From: Geitlerinema sp. BBD 1991-9
GTDB taxonomy: Bacteria > Cyanobacteriota > Cyanobacteriia > Cyanobacteriales > Geitlerinemataceae
Direction of reading: 5' to 3'
NCBI GenBank assembly: GCA_001657325.1
Contig: LWRO01000034.1
Location: 1-64,000, forward strand
DNA: 64,000 bases
The notes under the pieces are model-generated. The model was not told the origin of the DNA. It did not search any database and was given only the letters and a program-made list of their open reading frames with translations. Every line of letters starts with the position of its first letter. Position 1 is the first letter of the stretch. Below, piece after piece: positions 56,400-64,000 of this stretch. Both the position numbers and the translations under genes were made by a program.

Positions 56400-56477
56400 C
56401 CTAAGTCGATCGGCGGCTAGTTTCCTCGGCTTCGCGGCCAACATCTCTCGCCCGTCCGCTCCAGCGGGTTGTTAGAC
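56400..56477 (-). repeat. attC-like sequence at the 3' end of the antitoxin gene
   Basis: On the minus strand GTCTAAC (56477-56471) fits the integron R'' core RYYYAAC and continues AACCCGCTGGAGCGGACGGG, a wording common in attC sites. The far end reads CGACTTAGGAGG, only a weak match to GTTRRRY. No integrase is present. The antitoxin frame runs through it. Confidence 0.4.
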
Positions 56478-56628
56478 TTCGCTTTGGAGGTAAGCTAACA
56501 ACTTCTCTCCCACTTTCTGCCTGCTTTTTCTGTAAATCGGCAAAAATTGCCTTCAAGTCGTAGTTAAAAGACTGAGCGTATTTCTCACGAAGTCTATGGA
56601 TTTCTTCTACAATTTCATCGTGCCACAT
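56401..56628 (-). CDS. Putative type II antitoxin (partner of PIN toxin)
   Basis: This 75-residue product has a first part MWHDEIVEEIHRLREKYAQ and FNYDLKAIFADLQKKQ, ending in SGREVVSLPPKRS. This is a recurrent small protein encoded next to PIN toxins in cyanobacteria. The remaining 25 residues (TTRWSGRARDVGREAEETSRRST) are translated from the attC-like sequence, so the original stop was probably lost. It starts 3 bases after the toxin stop, so toxin and antitoxin are one transcript with the toxin first. Confidence 0.7.
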   Translation of the reverse strand: MWHDEIVEEIHRLREKYAQSFNYDLKAIFADLQKKQAESGREVVSLPPKRSLTTRWSGRARDVGREAEETSRRST

Positions 56629-56631
56629 GGG

Positions 56632-57105
56632 TTACTCTCCTAGCAATTCGTAAGGTGTACAGATGAGCGGTAGCTGGTAGCCAAAGTCTAAACTGATCTC
56701 GGCAAGTTTTCCCTGAATTTGAGCATTAGCGATGTGTTTACAGTTCCACGTTAGCAAGTAATCCATGCCATGAACAGTAGCCACAGCGATATGAATAGCA
56801 TCAACATCTGCTTTAGTAGGAAGATTGCTGCGTTTGAGGAACTGCACGGCTAATTTTTCAACATTCTGATTCAGCTCTAGCAGCGGATAGTCACGAGCGA
56901 TTGCTAAACGTTGGGCTGCTATCTCTTCATCTCCCTGAGCAGTCTCAACTAGGACTGCTTGAGAAATATATAAAGTGAAATCTTGTCTGCGAGACTCCCA
57001 CCAATTTCTAGTCAATTCTATATTTGCAGCGACGATAAGATCTCTATTCGATCTCGCCGTCAGATAGCCCAGAATGCTGGTTTCAATATAAACAGTTTCG
57101 TTCAT
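56632..57105 (-). CDS. PIN-domain toxin (VapC-like RNase)
   Basis: This 157-residue PIN domain has N-terminal VYIETSILGYLTARSNRDLI. An acidic Glu stands in the place of the usual first Asp, as is common in this sub-family. A central ALVE-type SQAVLVETAQGD follows, and the third acidic cluster is KADVDAIHIAVATVHGMDYLLTWNCKHIANA. These residues bind Mg2+ for RNA cleavage. It is paired with the small antitoxin gene directly downstream. Confidence 0.85.
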   Translation of the reverse strand: MNETVYIETSILGYLTARSNRDLIVAANIELTRNWWESRRQDFTLYISQAVLVETAQGDEEIAAQRLAIARDYPLLELNQNVEKLAVQFLKRSNLPTKADVDAIHIAVATVHGMDYLLTWNCKHIANAQIQGKLAEISLDFGYQLPLICTPYELLGE

Positions 57106-57223
57106 AAGGCATTAAAGTTTTTATCTAATACTAGGGTTGATGGAGAAGAGACAGCTTCTAGATCTGATGGAATAATCGCTCTCTAAAAATAGTCAGACCT
57201 ACTATATTCGGTAAGATCTCCTA

Positions 57224-57274
57224 CTATAAAACTTCACTAACAAGAGATTCATCGATATCGAGTGTAATTCGCAT
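57224..57274 (-). pseudogene. VapB antitoxin remnant
   Basis: The minus strand reads MRITLDIDESLVSEVL then stop. This matches the first 16 residues of VapB antitoxins (M-R-T-T-L-x-I-D-x-x-L). The rest of the gene is not recognisable downstream, so it is a scrap left by deletion or replacement. Confidence 0.5.
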
Positions 57275-57728
57275 AGTGTACCGGTCGGACAATAATCCTT
57301 TACAGCAGCGATCGAATATGGCTCTATGATAGCTGAGGTTCTAAGGTTCTAAGGTAGCCAAATATGGCGTTTCTCATTCCATCCGCTGACTGGCAATACC
57401 TACTTTCCTCTTGAAAGGATAAGCTTACTGAAAGCTTCGATCGAAATTTTATCAAAGTCTGATGTCGGAAAAACTGAATGAATAAGATGTCCAGTGGTCA
57501 GTGCCACCTAACGTTGCCCATCACCCGCCGGAGATAAAATTTGATACTCACAGATAACCTCTTTTTAGTCGGTGTACATAGACGTTGTTCGCCTGTACTT
57601 TGAGTGACTGATTAGATATTGAAAACCCGGTATCCATTCGCTATCAAAGCTTATAGACATTGGATTTAATACCTCAATCTTAACTTACAAGATCGACGAT
57701 TGCATTATTCAGAACCAAATATCTAAAA
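57275..57728. other. Non-coding accessory region
   Basis: No gene found. ACCTAACGTTGCCCATCACC at 57506-57525 begins with a match to the attC R'' core RYYYAAC on the plus strand, but no matching R' was found. GGTTCTAAGGTTCTAAGG near 57338 is a small tandem repeat. Confidence 0.4.
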
Positions 57729-58307
57729 TCATCGAGGATCTAGACTAGCCAAAATTTTATTTAGAAGTTTGGACAGCAAAAATTCAGCATCTGAATATCT
57801 AGTGGAAATTCTTTCAAGATTTCTTCTTATACTTTCAGAATTACTTTGATTAGAATCCCTTAAGTCTCTTATTAAATCTCTAATCTCGACAAAAATCCTT
57901 TCTAGACTTCCCCTTTCTTCCACGCTGAGTTCTGGTAAATTTTGGACGCCCGAAGTAACTCTTGAATAATCTGATTGAATATTATTTGTAAACATAGATG
58001 TAAATTTAATCATTTCTGATGACAAGCCATACAGCTCACCTATTTTATCTGATAAAGCACCTGCAATTCTTATATCTGAGATTGTTCTTGAATAGCTCCT
58101 AATCAGTCGAGACAACTCAGGAAATTTAGTGTTAATCTTGTCTTTTAGATTTTCAACTTGACCTTCTAAAGTAGTAATATGATTTTCTAGATCTTCGTAG
58201 GTGCGCCCACTACCTGGCAGGATCGATCTTGGAATTCTACCAGAAATAGACTTAATGCTATTGATACTTTGAGTAATGCTAATCAGTATTGGAAGAATTT
58301 CACTCAT
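57729..58307 (-). CDS. Helical hypothetical protein paired with a GAF protein
   Basis: This 192-residue protein (ATG 58307; 58316 also possible) is not recognised. It is almost wholly helical, with a membrane-proximal or amphipathic N-terminus (SEILPILISITQSINSIKSI), a coiled coil around ENHITTLEGQVENLKDKI, and Ser/Arg-rich repeats such as RDLIRDLRDSNQSNSESIRR. The start codon overlaps the GAF gene's stop by 8 bases (ATGAGTGA). It is therefore translationally coupled and probably works with that protein. It is AT-rich relative to the window. Confidence 0.7.
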   Translation of the reverse strand: MSEILPILISITQSINSIKSISGRIPRSILPGSGRTYEDLENHITTLEGQVENLKDKINTKFPELSRLIRSYSRTISDIRIAGALSDKIGELYGLSSEMIKFTSMFTNNIQSDYSRVTSGVQNLPELSVEERGSLERIFVEIRDLIRDLRDSNQSNSESIRRNLERISTRYSDAEFLLSKLLNKILASLDPR

Positions 58308-59763
58308 CGCCATCAAGACTACCTCTCACTGAATACAAATCTCTGTTTAGCTTCCAGTATGAAGACAGAGCAATCAACTTTCGATATAGCTCTTCATTCT
58401 CGTTTTTGTGAACAGATTCAATCAGCTTTTGACACATTTCATATACTGAATTAGCTGACTTTGAGGCTTCAATATAATTGCCTGAATCAAGATATTGCTG
58501 GTATAGCTTTGAAGCTGTTTCAAAACTAAGCAAGAGAGTATTATCAAAATAATCATTGTAATCGCTACTTAAATCATTAAAAATTATATTGCGGCTATCA
58601 GCTTGTTCAAGTTTAAATGAGTTCTTCAAACTACCAGTAGAGACAATGGAAGGAGCTGGAACCTCAATATTTTTGATTTTTTCCGATCTAACCTTGAATG
58701 CGGCCAGCAAAAAAGATACATTTTCTAAAAATTCAATATCACTATCAGTAAACTCATGAACATAGCCAGTAAAAAGAGACAGCGTTCCTATGACTTTGCC
58801 AAGCATAAGTAATGGGAAGCAAATAAAAGACTTTAGTCCTTGACGCTTTATCCATGAGAGACTTGAAAATTCTTTTTCCCTTTCTTTTATATTTGAAATT
58901 GCTACAAGATTGCCGGATTCAAAAACTTTTCCTACAATCCCTTCGCCTAGCAATCTTGGTTCATCGTGTCTGCCTATCCAGCCTTTTTTTTCATCAGAAT
59001 TGGCTTTGTCAGTAACAATCAAACTTCTCCCGTCAAATGTAAGGCGGACAATACAGACCTTATAGGGCATAAGATGGTCAACTAATTTTTCGGCAATTAC
59101 TTTATACACAGACTGATTCATTGAGTGAACGGGCTGCTGCTCTAAAGAAGGATCTGCTAATACACGACTTATAGTTGCAAATATCTTATCTTCATCTTTT
59201 TTTCTCAATCTTGATATTGCTGCAGCAACATGAGCACCAACAATAGTCAACCAGCAAATATCAGAATCAGAGAAAACCAAGTTGGAATTTGCCTTTCTGG
59301 TTTCAGAATCAACTCTATTAATAACTTCAAGAGTGCCAAATGTTCTACGCGTTCCATTTAGCGGAACAGATATTCCACATCTGAGAAATCCTAGCTTGTC
59401 AACATAGTCTTGCCCATGAGTAAGCTTGTCTAACTCTTGGTTTAGCGAGTTAGACCAGTGCGTTTCACCATAGGGTTTCCCATATGCAGCCCTTCCAGAG
59501 AAACTAATTCCTGGCTCATAGCTCTCCTTAGAAAGCCACGAATCACTAATTATTTCTTCATATTTATCTATTCCATAAATTTTAAATCTCTCAATACACC
59601 CTTCTTTCGAGAATAAAAATATAGAAATAACCTGTGGAAAAATCTTCTCTTTAATCTTTAAAAAAGTGTATTTTACGACATCTTCTACACTTTTGTAAGT
59701 CAGGATAGTGTTGCCAAATATCCGTAAGTCGTTAATTTCTTGAAGTGTTACACAATCCTTCAT
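58300..59763 (-). CDS. Tandem GAF-domain sensor protein
   Basis: This 487-residue protein has GAF 1 at about 20-190 (VISIFLFSKEGCIERFKIYG, then GISVPLNGTRRTFGTLEVIN) and GAF 2 at about 215-365 (LVDHLMPYKVCIVRL, LLGEGIVGKVFESGNLVAI, FICFPLLMLGKVIGTLSLF). A C-terminal helical region follows (about 400-487; Tyr/Leu-rich, TPR-like spacing in YQQYLDSGNYIEASKSANSVYEMC). There is no output domain such as kinase, GGDEF or phosphatase, so signalling must pass through the helical tail or the coupled partner gene. Codon use is AT-rich, unlike the neighbouring core genes, which suggests transfer. Confidence 0.82.
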   Translation of the reverse strand: MKDCVTLQEINDLRIFGNTILTYKSVEDVVKYTFLKIKEKIFPQVISIFLFSKEGCIERFKIYGIDKYEEIISDSWLSKESYEPGISFSGRAAYGKPYGETHWSNSLNQELDKLTHGQDYVDKLGFLRCGISVPLNGTRRTFGTLEVINRVDSETRKANSNLVFSDSDICWLTIVGAHVAAAISRLRKKDEDKIFATISRVLADPSLEQQPVHSMNQSVYKVIAEKLVDHLMPYKVCIVRLTFDGRSLIVTDKANSDEKKGWIGRHDEPRLLGEGIVGKVFESGNLVAISNIKEREKEFSSLSWIKRQGLKSFICFPLLMLGKVIGTLSLFTGYVHEFTDSDIEFLENVSFLLAAFKVRSEKIKNIEVPAPSIVSTGSLKNSFKLEQADSRNIIFNDLSSDYNDYFDNTLLLSFETASKLYQQYLDSGNYIEASKSANSVYEMCQKLIESVHKNENEELYRKLIALSSYWKLNRDLYSVRGSLDGDE

Positions 59764-60289
59764 TCATTTACCCCTTGCATTAGAGCTAATTTGTAAACTA
59801 AACATTGAAAGAGGCTGGATGCCTTATCTGCGAGTGATTTTAGTTTTCAATCGATCTTCCGATCTACTTTTGTAAAAAACTTGCTGCTAGATAGTTTCGG
59901 CGACTTCATAAATCAGTTATTAAAAAAGTTACAAAAGTTGCAGATATGTTAAATATCTGTAGAAATTTAAATCACCTCATCTGTAATTAACCTGGATTTA
60001 GGATAAGCAGCAACTCTTATTTTACCGTTGCTCGATCGGCTTGCCACGCAACAAGATTACTTGGTTTCAGCGAGTTAGGAGGCAAAAGCTACCCTTAACC
60101 CGAACTGATGTTAATCAAGCATATCTGAGGTTATTCTTTATGTCGAGTTTATATTGAACAATACTGTATGGACATATAATTAAATTACAAATATAGTATG
60201 ATTTCCCTGAGCAGTGTGTCGTCAAGGACTGACGATCGAACTCCCATATTCTGGCTAGTTATCCCGCATTTGCCGGATAATACTCCATA
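59764..60289. other. AT-rich intergenic region
   Basis: 526 bases upstream of the GAF gene; its promoter should be in the first 150 bases. No ORF, repeat of the A/B families or RNA gene was recognised. Confidence 0.4.
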
Positions 60290-60619
60290 TTAGAGACTTT
60301 GACTCATCATCTGGATTTCTCTCAGCGCCCGATCGATCTCTTCAATAGTCTCCTGTAAATCAACGGTTTCGTAGGTACAGTTAAGGAAAAACTGAACTCT
60401 GGCTTTATTTTTGAGGAACCGAGGAATAAATCACACGATCGAGAAATCTTGGCTGTCTCCTGTATCGCGCCCCCGTTCTCGAGCAAGTTGTAAAAATTGG
60501 GTCGATTTCGATCGAAGTTGCGTCACCCGTTCCGGTTCTCGTTGCAAACTCTCCAAATCGGCGAGAGCAGTGGCGGCGTTGAGGTATCTCCCCACCAGGA
60601 GATTCGATCGCCTCATCAC
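60290..60619 (-). pseudogene. 8-amino-7-oxononanoate synthase-like (alpha-oxoamine synthase) remnant
   Basis: The minus strand keeps two C-terminal blocks of a PLP-dependent alpha-oxoamine synthase in the same frame. The first is NAATALADLESLQREPERV and onward to GDSQDFSIV (to 60434). The second, from 60428 to 60293, is RFLKNKARVQFFLNCTYETV with ETIEEIDRALREIQ. Between them is a TGA (60431-60433), and the usual PVIVGDS to VYPAVP segment of about 35 residues is deleted. The N-terminal catalytic two thirds, including the PLP Lys, are gone. Confidence 0.65.
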
Positions 60620-60685
60620 GATATCAGTGCAATGTACAATCGAGAAGATTGCGTATTTCTGTAACTTTACTGTCGCGACCTAACG

Positions 60686-63409
60686 ATGACCGTCAATCTT
60701 CCCTCGCAGTACGACCCCACCGAAACCGAAGCCAAATGGCAGCAATACTGGGAAGACCACCACGTCTTTAAAGCTGACCCAGACGCCCCCGGCGAACCCT
60801 ACTGCGTCGTCATTCCGCCACCGAACGTGACGGGAAGTTTGCATATGGGTCATGCGTTTGAAAGTACGCTCATCGATACGCTGGTACGCTATCAACGGAT
60901 GCAGGGACGCAATACCCTCTGGCTACCGGGAACCGACCACGCCAGCATCGCCGTCCAAGCCATTCTCGACAAGCAACTCAAAGCTGAAGGGACGAACCGC
61001 CACGAAGTCGGACGAGAGAAATTCCTCGAACGCGCCTGGAAATGGAAAGTCGAATCTGGCGGTAAAATTGCCAACCAATTGCGCCGTTTAGGGGTTTCCG
61101 TCGATTGGTCGCGGGAACGCTTCACGATGGATGAGGGACTATCGGAAGCCGTCTTAGAAGCCTTCGTGCGCTTACACGACGAGGGACTGATTTATCGCGG
61201 ACACTACCTCGTCAACTGGTGTCCTGAAAGTCAATCGGCGGTGTCCGATTTAGAAGTCGAACAGAAGGAAGTTCAAGGCCATCTGTGGCATTTCCGCTAT
61301 CCCCTCACCGACGGTTCCGGCTATGTAGAAGTGGCGACAACGCGGCCGGAAACGATGTTGGGCGATACGGCGGTGGCAGTGAATCCCGAGGACGATCGAT
61401 ACAAGTCTATTATCGGGAAAACGGTCACGCTGCCACTGATGGGACGGGAAATTCCGATTATCGCTGATGAGTTGGTCGATCGAGAATTCGGGACGGGTTG
61501 CGTGAAAGTAACTCCCGCTCACGATCCGAACGATTTCGAGATGGGCGAGCGCCACCAACTGCCCCAAATTAACATAATGAATAAGGACGGCTCGCTCAAC
61601 GAAAACGCGGGCGAGTTTGAGGGGCAAGACCGTTTCGAGGCGCGGAAAAACGTCGTCAAACGCCTCGAGGAAAAAGGCTTTTTGGTGAAAATCGAGGACT
61701 ACAGCCACACCGTCCCCTACAGCGATCGAGGGAAAGTCCCCGTCGAACCGCTCATGTCAACCCAGTGGTTCGTCAAAATCGAACCCCTCGCTCAATTCGC
61801 ACTCAAATGCCTCGACGATAACAATTCTCCCGATTTCGTCCCCGAACGCTGGCGCAAAGTTTATCGCGATTGGCTGGTGAATCTCAAAGATTGGTGTATC
61901 TCTCGCCAACTGTGGTGGGGACATCAAATTCCCGCTTGGTACGCCGTCAGCGAAACCAACGGCGACATTACGGAAAAAACGCCGTTGGTCGTGGCGAAAA
62001 CGAACGAAGAAGCCTGGAAAAAAGCGAAGGCGAAATTCGGTGAAGAGGTCGAACTGGTGCGAGATCCCGACGTATTGGATACCTGGTTTTCCTCGGGTCT
62101 CTGGCCGTTTTCGACGATGGGATGGCCGCAACAAACCCAAGATTTAGAGACGTACTACCCAACGGCAACACTCGTTACGGGTTTCGACATTATCTTTTTC
62201 TGGGTTGCTAGAATGACGATGATGGCGGGATACTTTACAGGAGAAATGCCGTTTAAGGACGTGTATATCCACGGCTTGGTACGGGATGAAAACAACAAGA
62301 AAATGTCTAAATCCTCTGGCAACGGCATCGATCCCCTTTTATTGATTAATAAATACGGATCGGATTCTTTGCGCTATACAATGGTGCGAGAAGTTGCCGG
62401 AGCCGGTCAAGATATCCGATTGGAGTACGATCGAAAGAAAGACGAATCGACCTCTGTCGAAGCGTCCCGCAACTTCACGAACAAAATGTGGAATGCGGCA
62501 CGGTTCGTGATGATGAATTTGGACGAACAGACTCCGCAGCAACTCGGCGAACCGGAGACAGCGCAGTTGGAACTCGCCGATCGATGGATTCTGTCACGGT
62601 TCAACCGGACGGTGCATCAAACCTGCGAGTATGTCGATCGATACGGTTTGGGAGAAGCGGCGAAAGGCCTGTACGAATTCATCTGGGGTGATTTCTGCGA
62701 CTGGTACATCGAACTGGTGAAACCGCGCTTGCAGGGGGACGATTCCCAATCGAAGCGAGTCGCACAGCAAACCTTGGCCTTTGTCCTCGAAGGCATTTTG
62801 AAGCTGCTGCACCCGTTCCTCCCTCACATCACCGAAGAAATTTGGCACACGCTGACGCAGGCGGGAGAAGAAACTTGTTTGGCAATTCAAAGCTATCCAA
62901 GGGTGGATGAAAGCTCGATCGATCGAGATTTAGAAGAAGCCTTCGACCTCCTCATCGGCGCAATTCGCACCCTCCGCAACCTCCGCGCCGAACTGGAAAT
63001 CAAACCCGGCGTTCGCATCGCTGCCATTTTACAAAGCGAGAGCGATCGAGAACGGGCTATCCTAACTCAAGGTGCATCCTACATCGAAAACCTAGCGCGC
63101 GTCAGTCAGGAAAAGCTCACAATTACCGGACAGCTCGAGGCTGAGTCTGAAAAGACGATTGCAGGTGTTGTTGGTACAGTACAAGTGTTAATTCCTTTAT
63201 CGGGAGTGGTAGACATCGATGCAATTCGCGCCAAAATAGAAAGGAGACTTGTGAAGGCGGAAGCCGAAGTAAAGTCTTATACCAATCGGTTGAGCAATTC
63301 CAACTTTGTCAACAAAGCACCTGTTGATGTGGTGCAGGGTGCGCGAGATGCTTTAGCAGAGGCGGAAACGCAAGTTTCTATCCTAAAAGAGCGATTAAGC
63401 CGACTATAG
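60686..63409 (+). CDS. valS: Valine--tRNA ligase
   Basis: This 907-residue class I synthetase has the HIGH motif in [15 protein letters not shown] (near 50), editing domain CP1 with [15 protein letters not shown] (near 217), KMSKS in [14 protein letters not shown] (near 535), an anticodon-binding helical domain, and a C-terminal coiled coil (about 840-907; [23 protein letters not shown]). It charges tRNA-Val in the cytoplasm and clears mischarged Thr. The start at 60686 matches the family N-terminus ([15 protein letters not shown]). Confidence 0.97.
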   Translation: MTVNLPSQYDPTETEAKWQQYWEDHHVFKADPDAPGEPYCVVIPPPNVTGSLHMGHAFESTLIDTLVRYQRMQGRNTLWLPGTDHASIAVQAILDKQLKAEGTNRHEVGREKFLERAWKWKVESGGKIANQLRRLGVSVDWSRERFTMDEGLSEAVLEAFVRLHDEGLIYRGHYLVNWCPESQSAVSDLEVEQKEVQGHLWHFRYPLTDGSGYVEVATTRPETMLGDTAVAVNPEDDRYKSIIGKTVTLPLMGREIPIIADELVDREFGTGCVKVTPAHDPNDFEMGERHQLPQINIMNKDGSLNENAGEFEGQDRFEARKNVVKRLEEKGFLVKIEDYSHTVPYSDRGKVPVEPLMSTQWFVKIEPLAQFALKCLDDNNSPDFVPERWRKVYRDWLVNLKDWCISRQLWWGHQIPAWYAVSETNGDITEKTPLVVAKTNEEAWKKAKAKFGEEVELVRDPDVLDTWFSSGLWPFSTMGWPQQTQDLETYYPTATLVTGFDIIFFWVARMTMMAGYFTGEMPFKDVYIHGLVRDENNKKMSKSSGNGIDPLLLINKYGSDSLRYTMVREVAGAGQDIRLEYDRKKDESTSVEASRNFTNKMWNAARFVMMNLDEQTPQQLGEPETAQLELADRWILSRFNRTVHQTCEYVDRYGLGEAAKGLYEFIWGDFCDWYIELVKPRLQGDDSQSKRVAQQTLAFVLEGILKLLHPFLPHITEEIWHTLTQAGEETCLAIQSYPRVDESSIDRDLEEAFDLLIGAIRTLRNLRAELEIKPGVRIAAILQSESDRERAILTQGASYIENLARVSQEKLTITGQLEAESEKTIAGVVGTVQVLIPLSGVVDIDAIRAKIERRLVKAEAEVKSYTNRLSNSNFVNKAPVDVVQGARDALAEAETQVSILKERLSRL

Positions 63410-63543
63410 CCCTTTAAATTCAGTCGCCGCGAGCCATCGTCAGCTCGGGCGACTCGGCAAACCCTTGCGGTTGGAGGCTAAACCGTTTAAAAAGAGCGAG
63501 TTGCCTGACTTTTGCGCTTCGTCAGTCCGAATGCCATCGACCT
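63410..63543 (+). other. Leader between valS and the last gene
   Basis: 134 bases with several GC-rich self-complementary stretches (GCGAGC...AGCTCG; GGTTGGAGGCTAAACC). No riboswitch or tRNA fold could be assigned. Confidence 0.3.
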
Positions 63544-64000
63544 ATGTTACATCTGGCCCAGGTTACGAAAAAAGGTTTGCTCGGTAAAACGGTGTTGCGG
63601 CTTTTAGCCCGCAGAAGACCAGATGAAACCTGGGCTGTTTTATCGAGTGAAGAAAACGTCGAAACGGATGCGAGTAACTACGGCGAAGGAATACTCGTTC
63701 TCGTTGACGTTGGAGCCAACCGTCAAGTTCAGAGCGTTAAAGAAGCGAAAGACTGGGTTCTCAGCGTGATTTCGGAGTACCTCGCCGCCGGAATCACGCC
63801 AGAATTTTTACAAAAGGAAGCCGAACGGGCCGAACAGTGGCGTCAGTCCCTCACGCTGCAAAGTCAGGATTTGGCCCGGCGAACGGTCGAGTTAGAAACC
63901 CGCCGAGAACAGATTCAGGCGCTAGAGGAAAAACTCAAACGCGAAAAGCGTCTGTTGCAGTCTATGGCGGCTCAGTTAAAGGCCAAGGCGAGACAAGGGT
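63544..64000 (+). CDS. Conserved cyanobacterial coiled-coil protein (truncated by window end)
   Basis: The frame opens with ATG 63544 and stays open to the window edge (152 codons). The N-terminus MLHLAQVTKKGLLGKTVLRL and ETWAVLSSEENV lead to a small alpha/beta domain (VLVDVGANRQVQSVKEAKDWVL, YLAAGITPEFLQKEAERAEQ). A long coiled coil follows, rich in Glu, Arg and Gln (from residue about 90). I recognise it as a conserved cyanobacterial protein of unknown function. The C-terminus is not in the window. Confidence 0.75.
   Translation, partial: MLHLAQVTKKGLLGKTVLRLLARRRPDETWAVLSSEENVETDASNYGEGILVLVDVGANRQVQSVKEAKDWVLSVISEYLAAGITPEFLQKEAERAEQWRQSLTLQSQDLARRTVELETRREQIQALEEKLKREKRLLQSMAAQLKAKARQG

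Noticed and set aside
63410-63543. Riboswitch or small RNA before the last gene
   Set aside because: Some self-complementarity exists, but no known consensus could be matched by eye.

Overview
The window is a piece of a cyanobacterial chromosome. It carries psaK (photosystem I subunit), a Psb32-like thylakoid protein, cyanobacterial long-chain acyl-ACP synthetase and YlqD proteins, heptamer short tandem repeats of the kind known from filamentous cyanobacteria, and a very high density of CGATCG palindromes. The genus cannot be named from sequence alone. No rRNA, tRNA, CRISPR array, prophage or transposase gene was seen.

Layout. 1-439 is the decayed remnant of a HugZ/pyridoxamine-oxidase-like gene. 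472-15883 is a surface-polysaccharide region: three glycosyltransferases on the minus strand, a divergent promoter region, then a plus-strand run of glycosyltransferases (GT4-like, a GT39-like membrane enzyme, GT2, two GT4, one GT61/DUF563). The run encloses a CDP-sugar block: glucose-1-phosphate cytidylyltransferase, CDP-glucose 4,6-dehydratase, an RmlC-type epimerase and an SDR. 15884-16250 is a cluster of nested non-autonomous elements. 16264-18607 holds DUF4340, cysK and psaK. 18608-21104 is a decay zone with element fragments and a frameshifted SWIM zinc-finger pseudogene. 21238-24718 has a filamentous-haemagglutinin-type exoprotein and an SDR, followed by a class I lysyl-tRNA synthetase.

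26524-34085 is the most interesting block. It is a minus-strand set of three SpoIIE/PP2C-type phosphatases with near-identical catalytic halves and different sensors (a CBS-like domain, a complete ammonium-transporter domain plus PAS, and a CHASE-like extracytoplasmic domain), followed by a histidine-kinase-like ATPase regulator and a STAS protein. These are the parts of a partner-switching circuit. One phosphatase is physically joined to an Amt channel, which suggests ammonium sensing feeding the switch.

34250-46006 holds metabolic and peptidase genes: two methyltransferases, a desaturase-like enzyme, DUF3352, an M1 aminopeptidase with HEAT repeats, an orphan CbiO-type ATPase and oligopeptidase B. 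46064-55408 holds a heptamer array, a zinc-ribbon protein, NADAR, serS, psb32, the dihydrolipoamide acetyltransferase, a DUF6745 protein, ylqD and an acyl-ACP synthetase. 55409-60619 is an AT-richer accessory stretch with a PIN-toxin/antitoxin pair next to an attC-like sequence, a vapB scrap, a GAF-GAF protein with a helical partner, and an aminotransferase-like pseudogene. valS and the start of a conserved coiled-coil protein close the window.

Two families of small inverted-repeat elements (called A and B here) are recognised by terminal inverted repeats plus 8-bp target duplications, and several copies are nested. These, the heptamer arrays and the pseudogenes show a genome with much recent small-scale repeat activity.
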